DNA from: Parahoeflea olei
Lineage (GTDB): Bacteria > Pseudomonadota > Alphaproteobacteria > Rhizobiales > Rhizobiaceae
Assembly: GCF_001703635.1 (NCBI RefSeq)
Contig: NZ_LQZT01000049.1
Location: forward strand, 96,140-160,139
Length of the DNA: 64,000 nt
Direction of reading: 5' to 3'
Positions 34,866-44,002 of the stretch are shown piece after piece. Positions within the stretch are counted from its first letter, which is position 1, and each line of letters starts with the position of its first letter. The notes beneath the pieces were generated by a model. That model was not told where the DNA came from. It saw nothing but the letters and a program-made list of their open reading frames with translations, and did not search any database. Both the position numbers and the translations under genes were made by a program.

Positions 34866-37244
34866 TTATGCGGCTTGGACAAGCTCCTGCGTCGCGGTGG
34901 GGATCCGCACGCTCACGATCGTTCCCACGCCCTCCACCGACCGCACCTTCATCGCGCCGCCATGCAGCTCGGTGAGGCTGCGCGAGATCGCAAGCCCGAG
35001 GCCGGAGCCGCCGGTGGATTTCGAGAACTGGTTCTGGACCTGCTCGAACGGCTGGCCGATGCGGCCCATCAGCGCCTTCGGAATGCCGATGCCGGTGTCC
35101 TCGATCGTCAGCAGCACCGCGTTCGAGGTCTTGCGGGCGCGCACCAGGATGCGTCCGCCGGGCTCGGTGAACTTGACCGCGTTCGACACGAGGTTGAGCA
35201 GGATCTGCTTCATGGCGCGGCGGTCGCCATCGAGCGACAGCGCAGGCTCGATCTGCTGGCGCACCTCGATCCCCTTGTTCTCCGCCTGGATCGCCATCAG
35301 CCGCAGCGTTTCCTCGACCAGCGGCGCCAGGTCGATGCCCTCGCGGTTGATCTGCATCTGGCCGGCCTCGATCTTGGCCATGTCGAGAATGTCGTTGATC
35401 ACGGTGAGCAGGTGGATGCCGGAATTGTGGATGTCGTCGGCATATTCGGAATATTTGTCGGAGCCGAGCGGGCCGAACATGCGCGCCTGCAAGACTTCGG
35501 AAAAGCCGATGATGGCGTTGAGCGGCGTCCTGAGCTCATGGCTCATATTGGCGAGGAATTCGGACTTGGCGCGGCTTCCCGCTTCCGCCCGTTCCTTCTC
35601 GATCTGGTAGTCGCGGTTCAGTTCCGACAGTTCCGCGGCCTTGCGCTTGAGTTCGGACTGCGAGGCGGTGAGGTCGCCGATGGTCGCCATCAGGCGCTTC
35701 TCGCTGTCGCGCAGCCGCTCCTGGTTGCGCTTGAGCGGGGTGATGTCGGTGCCGACCGAGACCTGGCCGCCGTCGCGGGTCGGGCGTTCGTTGATCTGCA
35801 GCCAGCGGCCGTCGGCGAGTTGCACTTCGTAGGTCTGGGCGAGCCCCTGGGCGCAGGGCACGGCGAGCCGCCGCGCCACCACCGGCCGCGTCGCCGCCGC
35901 CTCGACATGCTCGCGCGGGGTGCCGGGCTCGAGGATTTCGGCCGGCAGGCCGTGGATCTGCTGGTAGTGCTTGTTCCACAGCACCAGCCGGTCGTCGCGA
36001 TCCCACAGCACGAAGGCTTCGGACGTGCTTTCGATGGCGTCGAACAGGCGCTGGTCGGCTTCCGCCGTGCGCTGCTGCAGCCGGTGCTGTTCGGTCACGT
36101 CCATGGCGATGCCGATCAGGTGGGTCTGGGCCGAGCTCGGATCGATCACCTGCGCGCGGGTGCGCATCCACACGTAATGGCCCTTGGCGTGGCGCATGCG
36201 GAACAGGTGGTCCACCTGCTTGATGTCGCCGCTGGCGACCTTCTGGGCGATCTCGTAGAGGTCGCCGTCATCGGGATGCATCAGCCGCGAGGCTTCGCCG
36301 AAGGAGATCACGCTGTCGCGCGGCGGCAGGCCGAGGATCTCGTACATCGAACGCGACCAGTAGAGCCGGCCGCGGGCCATGTCCCAGTCCCACAATCCGC
36401 AGCGACCGCGCGACAGCGCCATGTCGACGCGGCGCTGGCTTTCGAGATAGATGCCGTCGGCGCGCTGGGCGCGGCCGGCCTGGCTGAAATAGGCGTAGAG
36501 GATGACGAGCAGGATCGAGGAGGTGGCGATGAACAGGGTCACGTTGACCGACACCGACTGCCGCCAGACGGCGTTCATGCCGGCGACCGGCGTGAAGGCG
36601 AGAATGGCGCCCGCGCCCTTGGGCAGCCGCGACATCGCCGCCAGATAGTCCTGCCCGTCCATGGCGACGTGCTGCACGCCGGCGCGCTCGTCGAACAGCC
36701 ACAGCGGCGAGGTCTCGGCCACGAAGGCCGTGGCGAGGCTGCCGACCAGATGCTGTCCGCCTGCGGTGGCGGCAAAGATCCGGTCCTTCCCGTCCACCAC
36801 CAGCATGTAGCGGCCGCCGGTATTGGGCATGGCGCTGAGCACGCGGTTGAGCCGGGCTTCGGTCTCCCGGCGCAAACCGCGCTCGACCGGTTCCGGATCG
36901 GAAACGAACAGCGAGGTCGCCGCGGCGAGGGTGAGCGCGGTCATCTGCTCGGCGGCGGAAAACAGCTGGTCGCGCCCCTCGCTCATGTTGATGTAGCGCG
37001 CCGCGGCCACCACGACCAGGAAGGCCACGATCAGGACGGGAATGAGACGCTTGAGGAAGGGCTCCGCGCCAGCGAGGCGCTCATAGGCAGGTTGGGCGAA
37101 CACTTTCGCGTGCCCCGACAGCTCTCTGTACCCCCAGCGACCGCCGTCGGTTTTTTGAGCATGAATCGACCTTTCGGCCGCAGAAAAGTCCTGCGCATCC
37201 GCCATGATTTCTGTGTATCCCCGTTGATATCCGGACAACCGCAT
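34866..37244 (-). CDS. Membrane PAS-domain sensor histidine kinase
   Basis: This 792-residue kinase has two membrane helices (about residues 66-85 and 235-258) around a periplasmic domain, then two PAS regions. The first, with RGRCGLWDWDMARGRLYWSR, is PAS_3-like with a PAC motif; the second has DAIESTSEAFVLWDRDDRL. A coiled coil, the phosphorylation site MSHELRTPLNAIIGFSEVL and an ATPase domain (LNLVSNAVKFTEPGG, EDTGIGIP, GGSGLGLAISRSL) follow. The kinase region is of the rhizobial type seen in cell-cycle and surface-regulation kinases, but I cannot name it. An ATG 13 codons downstream is an alternative start. No response regulator is adjacent. Confidence 0.88.
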   Translation of the reverse strand: MRLSGYQRGYTEIMADAQDFSAAERSIHAQKTDGGRWGYRELSGHAKVFAQPAYERLAGAEPFLKRLIPVLIVAFLVVVAAARYINMSEGRDQLFSAAEQMTALTLAAATSLFVSDPEPVERGLRRETEARLNRVLSAMPNTGGRYMLVVDGKDRIFAATAGGQHLVGSLATAFVAETSPLWLFDERAGVQHVAMDGQDYLAAMSRLPKGAGAILAFTPVAGMNAVWRQSVSVNVTLFIATSSILLVILYAYFSQAGRAQRADGIYLESQRRVDMALSRGRCGLWDWDMARGRLYWSRSMYEILGLPPRDSVISFGEASRLMHPDDGDLYEIAQKVASGDIKQVDHLFRMRHAKGHYVWMRTRAQVIDPSSAQTHLIGIAMDVTEQHRLQQRTAEADQRLFDAIESTSEAFVLWDRDDRLVLWNKHYQQIHGLPAEILEPGTPREHVEAAATRPVVARRLAVPCAQGLAQTYEVQLADGRWLQINERPTRDGGQVSVGTDITPLKRNQERLRDSEKRLMATIGDLTASQSELKRKAAELSELNRDYQIEKERAEAGSRAKSEFLANMSHELRTPLNAIIGFSEVLQARMFGPLGSDKYSEYADDIHNSGIHLLTVINDILDMAKIEAGQMQINREGIDLAPLVEETLRLMAIQAENKGIEVRQQIEPALSLDGDRRAMKQILLNLVSNAVKFTEPGGRILVRARKTSNAVLLTIEDTGIGIPKALMGRIGQPFEQVQNQFSKSTGGSGLGLAISRSLTELHGGAMKVRSVEGVGTIVSVRIPTATQELVQAA

Positions 37245-37428
37245 TTCCGAATCTGACCTAATGAATCAAAGGTGATTCGGCTTGTCCAGTCCAAAAAGAT
37301 AGGTTTTGTTAACCATTTGAAATAACGGGGTTTAATTGGGATTCGAGTCGGCTGCTGCGAGGCCGGAGCGGCCGGCCGTCGCACCGGGCGCGCAAATCAC
37401 CCGACAGGCGCGATCCGGCGACCCGCCG

Positions 37429-37447
37429 CACCCCGTTTCACGGGGTG
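37429..37447. terminator. Weak hairpin downstream of pepN
   Basis: An 8-base-pair stem (37429-37436 with 37440-37447, three-base loop) lies 48 bases past the pepN stop. There is no U-tract, so a terminator role is only possible. Confidence 0.3.
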
Positions 37448-37494
37448 AACCGGGTGCCGCGGATGCGGGGCAAAAGAGGTCGAAGCAGGGGGTG

Positions 37495-40137
37495 TCAGGC
37501 CGCCAGCATGCGGTCGACGATGTCGCTGACATCGGCCGACAGGTTGCCCGCCGAGCGGATCGACACCAGCGCCAGCCGGGCCTGTTCCTGACGCTCCGCC
37601 TCCAGCGAGCGCCAGGACCGCATGGCGGTCAGCAGCCGGGCGGCAAGCTGCGGATTGCGCTTGTCGATATCGACCACCTCGCGCGCGAGCAACCGGTATC
37701 CTCCGCCGTCGGCGGCATTGAAGCCGGTCGGGTTGCCCGACGTGAAGGCGCCGACCAGCGCGCGCATGCGGTTGGGGTTGGTGCGGTCGAAATCCTTGCC
37801 GGCCAGCAGTTCCTCGACCCGGGCGCGGGTGCCGGCGCCGGGTGCGAGCGCCTGCAGCGAATACCATTTGTCGAGCACCAGCGGATCGTCGGCAAAGCGC
37901 GTCCGGAACGTGTCGAGCGCCTGGCGGGTTTCCGCGGCCGCGGGGAAATTCTGGGTCATCACCTGCAGCGCCTGCGACAGGGTGGTCATGTTGTCGGCCG
38001 CGTCGAAGGCTGCCTTGGCGCGGGCAGGGGAGCCTTCGGCGATCGCCGCATAATTCATGGCGATGCCGGCGAGCGCGCGCCTGCCGGCGTCCGCCGCGCC
38101 GGGGCTGTAGGGGCCTTTCGGCGCGCCGTCGGCGAGGTCGGAAAACACCGCGAGGCCCGCACGGGCGATTTCCGACAACACCGCCTCCCGCGCCGCGTGG
38201 ATCGCATCAGGATCGATATTGCTGCCGATTTCGCGGGCGATGTCGCTTTCGGCGGGCAGGGTCAGCGCCTGGGCGCGGAACGCCGGCTCTAGGCTGTCGT
38301 CGGCCGCCGTGGCGACCAGGATATCGGCGAGGTCGCGCGCGGAAGGCAGGTTGCGGCCGTCGCGGGCGAGGCGGGAGGCCTCCACCAGATGGCGCGTGGC
38401 CTGTTCGCTGATCGCCTGCCAGCGCGCCACGCCGTCGCTGTCATGGCGCGCGATATGGGCGAGATCGGCCGTGCTCTGCTCCATGGCGATGTTGACGGGG
38501 GCCGAGAAGCCGCGATTGATCGACAGCACCGGCCGTCCCGGCACGCCGGTGAAGGTGAAGACCTGCCGCCGCCGGGTCAGGTGCAACACGCCGTCGGCGG
38601 CCTCCTTGCCGGTGGGGTGGCCCGCAAATTCGGATCCGTCGGGCAGGATCAGCCCATAGGCCAGCGGAATGTGCATCGGCGCCTTGCGGGACTGGCCGGG
38701 GGTGGGCGCCAGCGATTGCTCGAGCGTGACCTTGAAGGTCTTCTTCGCCTCGTTCCAGTCGGTCGACACCGTCACCGAAGGGGTGCCGGCCTGGCTGTAC
38801 CACAGCGAGAACTGCTTGAAGTCGCGTCCGCTCGCCTCGGCGAAACAGGCCAGGAAATCCTCGATCGTGGCCGCGTCCCCGTCATGGCGCTCGAAATAGA
38901 GATCCATGCCCTTGCGGAAATCCTCCGCCCCCACCACGGTGCGGATCATGCGCACCACCTCGGAGCCTTTTTCATACACGGTCGTCGTGTAGAAGTTGTT
39001 GATTTCGCGGTAGGATTCCGGGCGGACCGGATGCGCGAGCGGGCCCGCGTCCTCGGGGAACTGGTGTGCCTTCAGCAGCCGGATCTCGGCGATCCGCTTG
39101 ACCGGGGCCGAGCGCTGGTCGGCGGAGAACGCATGGTCGCGATAGACAGTCAGCCCTTCCTTGAGGCACAGCTGGAACCAGTCGCGGCAGGTGATGCGGT
39201 TGCCGGTCCAGTTGTGGAAATATTCGTGGGCGATGATCGCCTCGATATTGGCGAAGTCGGCGTCGGTCGCGGTCGCCGGGTCGGCCAGCACATATTTGTC
39301 GTTGAAGACGTTGAGGCCCTTGTTCTCCATCGCCCCCATGTTGAAGTCGGAGACGGCGACGATCTGGAAGATGTCGAGGTCGTATTCGCGGCCATAGACC
39401 TCCTCGTCCCACCGCATCGAGCGCTTGAGTGCGTCCATGGCATAGCCGGCGCGCGGTTCCTTGCCGTGCTCGACATAGATCTTGAGCGCCACCTCGCGGC
39501 CGCTCATGGTGGTGAACGTGTCCTCGATCAGGCCGAGATCGCCGGCCACCAGCGCGAACAGGTAGGAGGGTTTCGGGTGCGGGTCGAACCAGGCGGCGAA
39601 GTGCCGGCCCTCGTCGTAATTGCCGCCGCCGAGATAGTTGCCGTTCGACAAAAGGTATTTGGCCTCGTCCTTCGAAGCGATGATGGTGACCGTGTAGACC
39701 GCCAGCACATCCGGCCGGTCGTAGAAATAGGTGATGCGGCGGAAGCCCTCGGCCTCGCACTGGGTGCAGTAGACCCCGTTGGTGCGGTAAAGCCCCATCA
39801 GCGCGGTGTTGGTCTCGGGCGAGATCGTGGTGCTGACGGTCACCTCGAACGGCGCGCTTTCGGGCAGGCCGCGGATGACGAGCGTATCTGGCGTCACGTC
39901 ATAAAGCGCAGGATCGATGTCGCTGCCGTCGAGCTGCAGGCCGTCGAGCGTGAGCTCGTCGCCATCGAAAACCAGCGGCACGTCCTTCGCCACGCCCTCG
40001 CGCCGGTGCAGGATCACGCGCGAGATCACCTTGGTCTCCCGGGGGTCAAGCTCGAAGGTCAGGTCGATGCGCTCGACCACGAAATCGGTCGGCTTGTAGT
40101 CCTTGAGCTTGAAAACCTGTCCGGTCTCAGTTCGCAT
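37495..40137 (-). CDS. pepN: Aminopeptidase N (M1 family zinc metallopeptidase)
   Basis: PepN removes N-terminal residues from peptides in the cytosol. The 880-residue protein has all M1 family hallmarks: the substrate-binding motif MGAMENKGLNVFN, the zinc site H304-E305-Y-F-H308 (HEYFHNWTGNRITCRDW) with the third ligand in the following CLKEGLTVYRD, and the catalytic Tyr in VYEKGSEVVRMI. Length and C-terminal helical domain fit the alphaproteobacterial PepN. It lies downstream of the histidine kinase gene on neither operon nor overlap; both are on the minus strand and 250 bases separate them. Confidence 0.95.
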   Translation of the reverse strand: MRTETGQVFKLKDYKPTDFVVERIDLTFELDPRETKVISRVILHRREGVAKDVPLVFDGDELTLDGLQLDGSDIDPALYDVTPDTLVIRGLPESAPFEVTVSTTISPETNTALMGLYRTNGVYCTQCEAEGFRRITYFYDRPDVLAVYTVTIIASKDEAKYLLSNGNYLGGGNYDEGRHFAAWFDPHPKPSYLFALVAGDLGLIEDTFTTMSGREVALKIYVEHGKEPRAGYAMDALKRSMRWDEEVYGREYDLDIFQIVAVSDFNMGAMENKGLNVFNDKYVLADPATATDADFANIEAIIAHEYFHNWTGNRITCRDWFQLCLKEGLTVYRDHAFSADQRSAPVKRIAEIRLLKAHQFPEDAGPLAHPVRPESYREINNFYTTTVYEKGSEVVRMIRTVVGAEDFRKGMDLYFERHDGDAATIEDFLACFAEASGRDFKQFSLWYSQAGTPSVTVSTDWNEAKKTFKVTLEQSLAPTPGQSRKAPMHIPLAYGLILPDGSEFAGHPTGKEAADGVLHLTRRRQVFTFTGVPGRPVLSINRGFSAPVNIAMEQSTADLAHIARHDSDGVARWQAISEQATRHLVEASRLARDGRNLPSARDLADILVATAADDSLEPAFRAQALTLPAESDIAREIGSNIDPDAIHAAREAVLSEIARAGLAVFSDLADGAPKGPYSPGAADAGRRALAGIAMNYAAIAEGSPARAKAAFDAADNMTTLSQALQVMTQNFPAAAETRQALDTFRTRFADDPLVLDKWYSLQALAPGAGTRARVEELLAGKDFDRTNPNRMRALVGAFTSGNPTGFNAADGGGYRLLAREVVDIDKRNPQLAARLLTAMRSWRSLEAERQEQARLALVSIRSAGNLSADVSDIVDRMLAA

Positions 40138-40409
40138 GCATGCCCCCTCAGAATCCCATAATGGGACACAACGCTATCATAACGGTTCCTGACACGGGGT
40201 TAAGACGGTTTGCCAATAAGGGTGGGGCTCCGGTCCGGCTGCGAAACCGGCTGGGCTGTGCGTCGGGGGGGGCGGTTTGCCGCCGCGGGCGAGGTGGCGC
40301 GGACGCCGGGAAAGCGCGGATTCCGGACGGTCCTCTCGACATTCGGGGCGACGCGGCTAACTATGGTTGACAGATTGACGCACCAGCCAGGCAAGCAGCG
40401 GGACCAGCC

Positions 40410-42707
40410 ATGACCATCGCGATACCCAAATTCGGCGTGGGCGCCTCCGCGCTGCGCAAGGAAGATCCCAGGCTTCTGCGCGGGGAGGGCGCCTTTACGG
40501 ACGACGTGCGCGCCGAAGGCGAACTCCGCGCCTATGTGCTGCGATCTCCCTATGCCGCGGCCCGCTTCGTCATCAACGATGTCGAGACGGCGCGCGGCAG
40601 CGAGGGCGTGCATCTGGTGCTGACGGCCGCCGATGTCGCCCATCTCGGCCCCGTCACCTGCCAGACCCCGCTCAAGCAGCCCGACGGCTCCCGCCATGCG
40701 CTCAAGCATACGCCGCTGTTGTGCGACGGCGAGGTGCGCCATGTCGGCGACGCGGTCGCCTTCATCGTCGCCGACACGCTGGCCCAGGCGCAGGATGCGG
40801 CGGAACTGATCGACATCGACTGGGAGATCGGCGACGCCCATGTCGATCCAGGAACCGCGCTCGACGAGGGCAGCCCGCTGGTCTGGCCCGATCTCGGCAG
40901 CAACCAGGCCTTCCTCTACCGGGTCGGCGACGCAGCGGCGACCGACAAGGCCTTCGCGGATGCCGCGCATGTCACCTCCATCCGCTTCGTCAACAACCGG
41001 CTGGTCTCGAACTACATGGAAACCCGGGCGTGCCTTGCCGAATGGGATGCGGCGGCGGAGAAATTCACCCTGACGCTCGGCTCGCAGGGCGTGCACGGCA
41101 TTCGCCGGACGCTCGCCAATGACGTCTTCCGCATGGAACTCGACCGGTTCCGCGTCGTCACCCGCGATGTCGGCGGCGGCTTCGGCACCAAGGCCTTCAA
41201 CTACCGCGAATACCCGCTGTCGCTCGAAGCCGCGCGGCGCACCGGCCGTCCGGTCAAATGGGTGTGCGACCGCACCGAGCATTTTCTGGCCGACTCGCAT
41301 GGCCGCGACCACCGCACCGCCGCGTCGCTCGCCCTGGACGCGGACGGGCGTATCCTCGGGCTGAAGATCGACATCCTCGCCAATATGGGCGGCTATCTTG
41401 GCCAGTTCGGCCCCTATGTGCCAACCTTCGGCGCCGCCATGGCGACCGGCGTCTACGACATCCGCGCTCTCGATTTCACATTGCGCGGGGTCTACACCCA
41501 CACCACCCCGGTCGACGCCTATCGCGGCGCGGGCCGGCCGGAGGCGGCCTTCCTGATCGAACGGCTGATCGATGCGGCGGCGCGCGAAATCGGGCTTCCT
41601 GTCACCGAACTCAGGCGCCGCAACTTCATCCGCCCCGAGCAGTTTCCCTATCTCACCCGGGGCGGGCGCAATTACGATGTCGGCGAATTCGACGGGCATA
41701 TGACGCGTGCGCTCGAAAAGGCGGATTTCGCGGGCTTTGCCGATCGCGCGAAGGAAGCCGAAAGCCGCGGGCGCCTGCGCGGCTTCGGCACGGCGGTCTA
41801 TATCGAGGCCTGCGCCTTTGCCGGCTCGGAACCCGCCAAGCTCACGCTCGACGCGGATGGCGGCATCACGCTCTATATCGGCACCCAAACCAATGGCCAG
41901 GGCCACGCCACCGCCTACAGCCAGTTCGTGGCCGATCATATCGGCATCGATTTCGAGCGGATCACCGTGCGCCAGGGCGACACGAACGAACTCGCCAAGG
42001 GCGGCGGCACCGGCGGGTCGCGCTCGATCCCGCTCGGCGGGGTCTCGGTCTCCGCCGCCTCACGGGTATTGGCCGACAAGATGAAGAAGATCGCCGCCGA
42101 CGAACTCGAAGCCGCCCCCGGTGACATCGAACTCGTCGACGGCGAGGCGCGCATCGTCGGTACCGACCGGGTGATCACCTATGCCGACATTGCCCGCGCC
42201 GCCGGGAGCGAAGCCGACCGCACCGGCGACGCCGACGTGGTGCAGAACGAGGCTACTTATCCCAACGGCACCCATGTCTGCGAGCTCGAGGTGGACCCCG
42301 ACACGGGGCAGGTCGAGATCGTGGCCTACACCATCGTCGACGATTTCGGCCACACGGTGAACCCGGTGCTGCTCCTGGGCCAGGTGCATGGCGGCGTGGT
42401 GCAGGGCATCGGCCAGTGCCTGAGCGAGGGCGTGGTCTATTCCGAGGACGGGCAGTTGCTGACGGCGAGCTTCATGGATTACGCCGTGCCGCGCGCCGAC
42501 TCTGTGCCCTCGTTCTCGTTCGAAACCCGCAACGTGCCTTCGACGACCAATGCCATGGGCATCAAGGGGGCGGGCGAGGCCGGCACCATCGGCGCCTGTC
42601 CGGCGGTGATGAACGCGCTGATCGACGCGCTCGACCGCGCCCGCGGCATCCGCCACATCGACATGCCGGCGACGCCGCAACGGGTCTGGGAGGCGCTCAA
42701 TGCCTGA
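40410..42707 (+). CDS. Xanthine dehydrogenase/CO dehydrogenase-type molybdopterin-binding large subunit (form II CoxL-like)
   Basis: This 765-residue protein is the large, molybdenum-cofactor subunit of the xanthine oxidase family. It has the N-terminal a/b hammerhead (RKEDPRLLRGEGAFTDD), the cofactor motifs GGGFGTKAFNYREYPL and VDAYRGAGRPEAAFLIERL, and the catalytic Glu in GIKGAGEAG. AYRGAGR is the pattern of form II CoxL proteins and not the Cys-containing active-site loop of true CO dehydrogenase, so the substrate is probably an aldehyde or other hydroxylatable compound. The medium (FAD) and small (2Fe-2S) subunits that normally accompany it are not adjacent. Confidence 0.88.
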   Translation: MTIAIPKFGVGASALRKEDPRLLRGEGAFTDDVRAEGELRAYVLRSPYAAARFVINDVETARGSEGVHLVLTAADVAHLGPVTCQTPLKQPDGSRHALKHTPLLCDGEVRHVGDAVAFIVADTLAQAQDAAELIDIDWEIGDAHVDPGTALDEGSPLVWPDLGSNQAFLYRVGDAAATDKAFADAAHVTSIRFVNNRLVSNYMETRACLAEWDAAAEKFTLTLGSQGVHGIRRTLANDVFRMELDRFRVVTRDVGGGFGTKAFNYREYPLSLEAARRTGRPVKWVCDRTEHFLADSHGRDHRTAASLALDADGRILGLKIDILANMGGYLGQFGPYVPTFGAAMATGVYDIRALDFTLRGVYTHTTPVDAYRGAGRPEAAFLIERLIDAAAREIGLPVTELRRRNFIRPEQFPYLTRGGRNYDVGEFDGHMTRALEKADFAGFADRAKEAESRGRLRGFGTAVYIEACAFAGSEPAKLTLDADGGITLYIGTQTNGQGHATAYSQFVADHIGIDFERITVRQGDTNELAKGGGTGGSRSIPLGGVSVSAASRVLADKMKKIAADELEAAPGDIELVDGEARIVGTDRVITYADIARAAGSEADRTGDADVVQNEATYPNGTHVCELEVDPDTGQVEIVAYTIVDDFGHTVNPVLLLGQVHGGVVQGIGQCLSEGVVYSEDGQLLTASFMDYAVPRADSVPSFSFETRNVPSTTNAMGIKGAGEAGTIGACPAVMNALIDALDRARGIRHIDMPATPQRVWEALNA

Positions 42708-42893
42708 GCCGGCCCTAGGCGACGGCCGCCTGCGCGAGCCCCGTCGCATCAGCGCGACGCGGGTCTTCCATCAGCTTAATTGATCGGACGAAGCCTGGCG
42801 AACAGGTTACCGTAGGTCATTGCCCTTGTTATATCTGCCTGTGCCCCAACCGGAATCGCTGTCCCGAGCCTGTGGGGCCCGGTTCACGAAAGA

Positions 42894-43886
42894 ATGGTTT
42901 TGACGGATCCCCTGCCAGTCTCCAGTTCCGAGACATCCCCCGCCCCCACGCCCCCCACGCTGTCCGGATCCCCGATGATCGGGATCGCCCTCAAGGTCGC
43001 ATCGGTTGCGGTTTTCGTCACCATGTCGACGCTGATCAAGGCTTCCGGGGAAGGCATGCCCGCCGGCCAGATCGTGTTCCTGCGCTCGGCGTTCGCGATC
43101 GTGCCGATCCTGGTCTTCCTGGCGCTGCGCGGGCAGCTCGACACCGCCTGGCGCACGAAGAACCCGCTGTCGCATGTGCGCCGGGGGCTGGTCGGCGTGG
43201 TCTCGATGGTGCTGAGCTTCTACGGCATCATGCGGCTGCCGCTGCCCGACGCCATCGCCATCGGTTACGCCATGCCGCTGCTCGCGGTCGTGTTCGCCGC
43301 ACTGTTCCTGGGCGAGACCGTGCGCATCTTCCGCTGGACGGCGGTGGCTATCGGGCTCGGCGGCGTGCTGATCATCACCTGGCCGCGGCTCAGCCTGTTC
43401 GGCGACGGCTTCGGCTCGCAGGAGGCGCTGGGCGCGGCCGCGGTGCTCGCCTCCGCCGCCCTCGGCGCCACGGCGATGATTCTCGTGCGCAAGCTGGTGC
43501 TGAGCGAACGCACGCCGACGATCGTGCTCTATTTCTCGCTGACGGCGACCTTGCTGTCGCTGCTGACGCTGCCCTTCGGCTGGATCGTGCCGGACTGGCA
43601 GACGCTCTCGCTGATGGCGATGGCCGGGTTCTGCGGCGGGCTGGGGCAGATCCTGCTGACCCAGAGCTACCGGCATGCCGATGTCTCCACCATCGCGCCG
43701 TTCGAATACACCTCGATCGTGCTCGGCATCGTCATCGGCTATTTCCTGTTCGGCGACGTGCCGACCTGGTCGATGCTGCTCGGCACCACCATCGTCGTCG
43801 GCGCCGGCCTGTTCGTGATCCTGCGCGAACATCGCCTCGGCCTCGAACGCAAGGCCCAGCGCAAGCTCGTCACCCCGCAGGGCTGA
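42894..43886 (+). CDS. EamA/DMT-superfamily permease
   Basis: This 330-residue protein has ten predicted membrane helices arranged as two EamA repeats. The first runs from about residue 29 (GIALKVASVAVFVTMSTLIK) to about 165; the second from about 180 contains FCGGLGQILLTQSYRHADVS and TIAPFEYTSIVLG. The family exports or imports small metabolites; the substrate cannot be read from sequence. The first 28 residues are Pro/Ser/Thr-rich. It is 186 bases downstream of the molybdoenzyme gene in the same direction, but nothing else links them. Confidence 0.88.
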   Translation: MVLTDPLPVSSSETSPAPTPPTLSGSPMIGIALKVASVAVFVTMSTLIKASGEGMPAGQIVFLRSAFAIVPILVFLALRGQLDTAWRTKNPLSHVRRGLVGVVSMVLSFYGIMRLPLPDAIAIGYAMPLLAVVFAALFLGETVRIFRWTAVAIGLGGVLIITWPRLSLFGDGFGSQEALGAAAVLASAALGATAMILVRKLVLSERTPTIVLYFSLTATLLSLLTLPFGWIVPDWQTLSLMAMAGFCGGLGQILLTQSYRHADVSTIAPFEYTSIVLGIVIGYFLFGDVPTWSMLLGTTIVVGAGLFVILREHRLGLERKAQRKLVTPQG

Positions 43887-43953
43887 TTTTCCGAGCCATC
43901 AGCCGCCACCGGCGTGGGGCGGTGCGGCCCCTCAGGCAGCAGGCCCGTGCAAA

Positions 43954-43973
43954 GATCCTTGCATTCAAGGATC
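43954..43973. terminator. Small hairpin between convergent transporter genes
   Basis: A perfect 8-base-pair inverted repeat (43954-43961 with 43966-43973, loop CATT) lies between the convergent EamA and MFS genes. It is short and lacks a U-tract, so terminator function is only suggested by position. Confidence 0.4.
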
Positions 43974-44002
43974 GTCGCGCGGCGAGCTGAGCGCTCGTGG
44001 CC

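Noticed and set aside
34875..37256. Plus-strand open frame of 793 codons
   Set aside because: It is antisense to the PAS histidine kinase and lacks recognisable domains. The same applies to the long mirror frames opposite the GTA fibre gene and pepN.
39089..39106. A 16-base match between pepN and the extra bases in the broken kinase gene
   Set aside because: CGATCCGCTTGACCGG occurs at both places, but a match this short in GC-rich coding DNA is weak evidence for a copy-paste origin.
40140..40370. 76-codon open frame between pepN and the CoxL-like gene
   Set aside because: No ribosome binding site and no plausible protein features. The 272-base gap appears non-coding.
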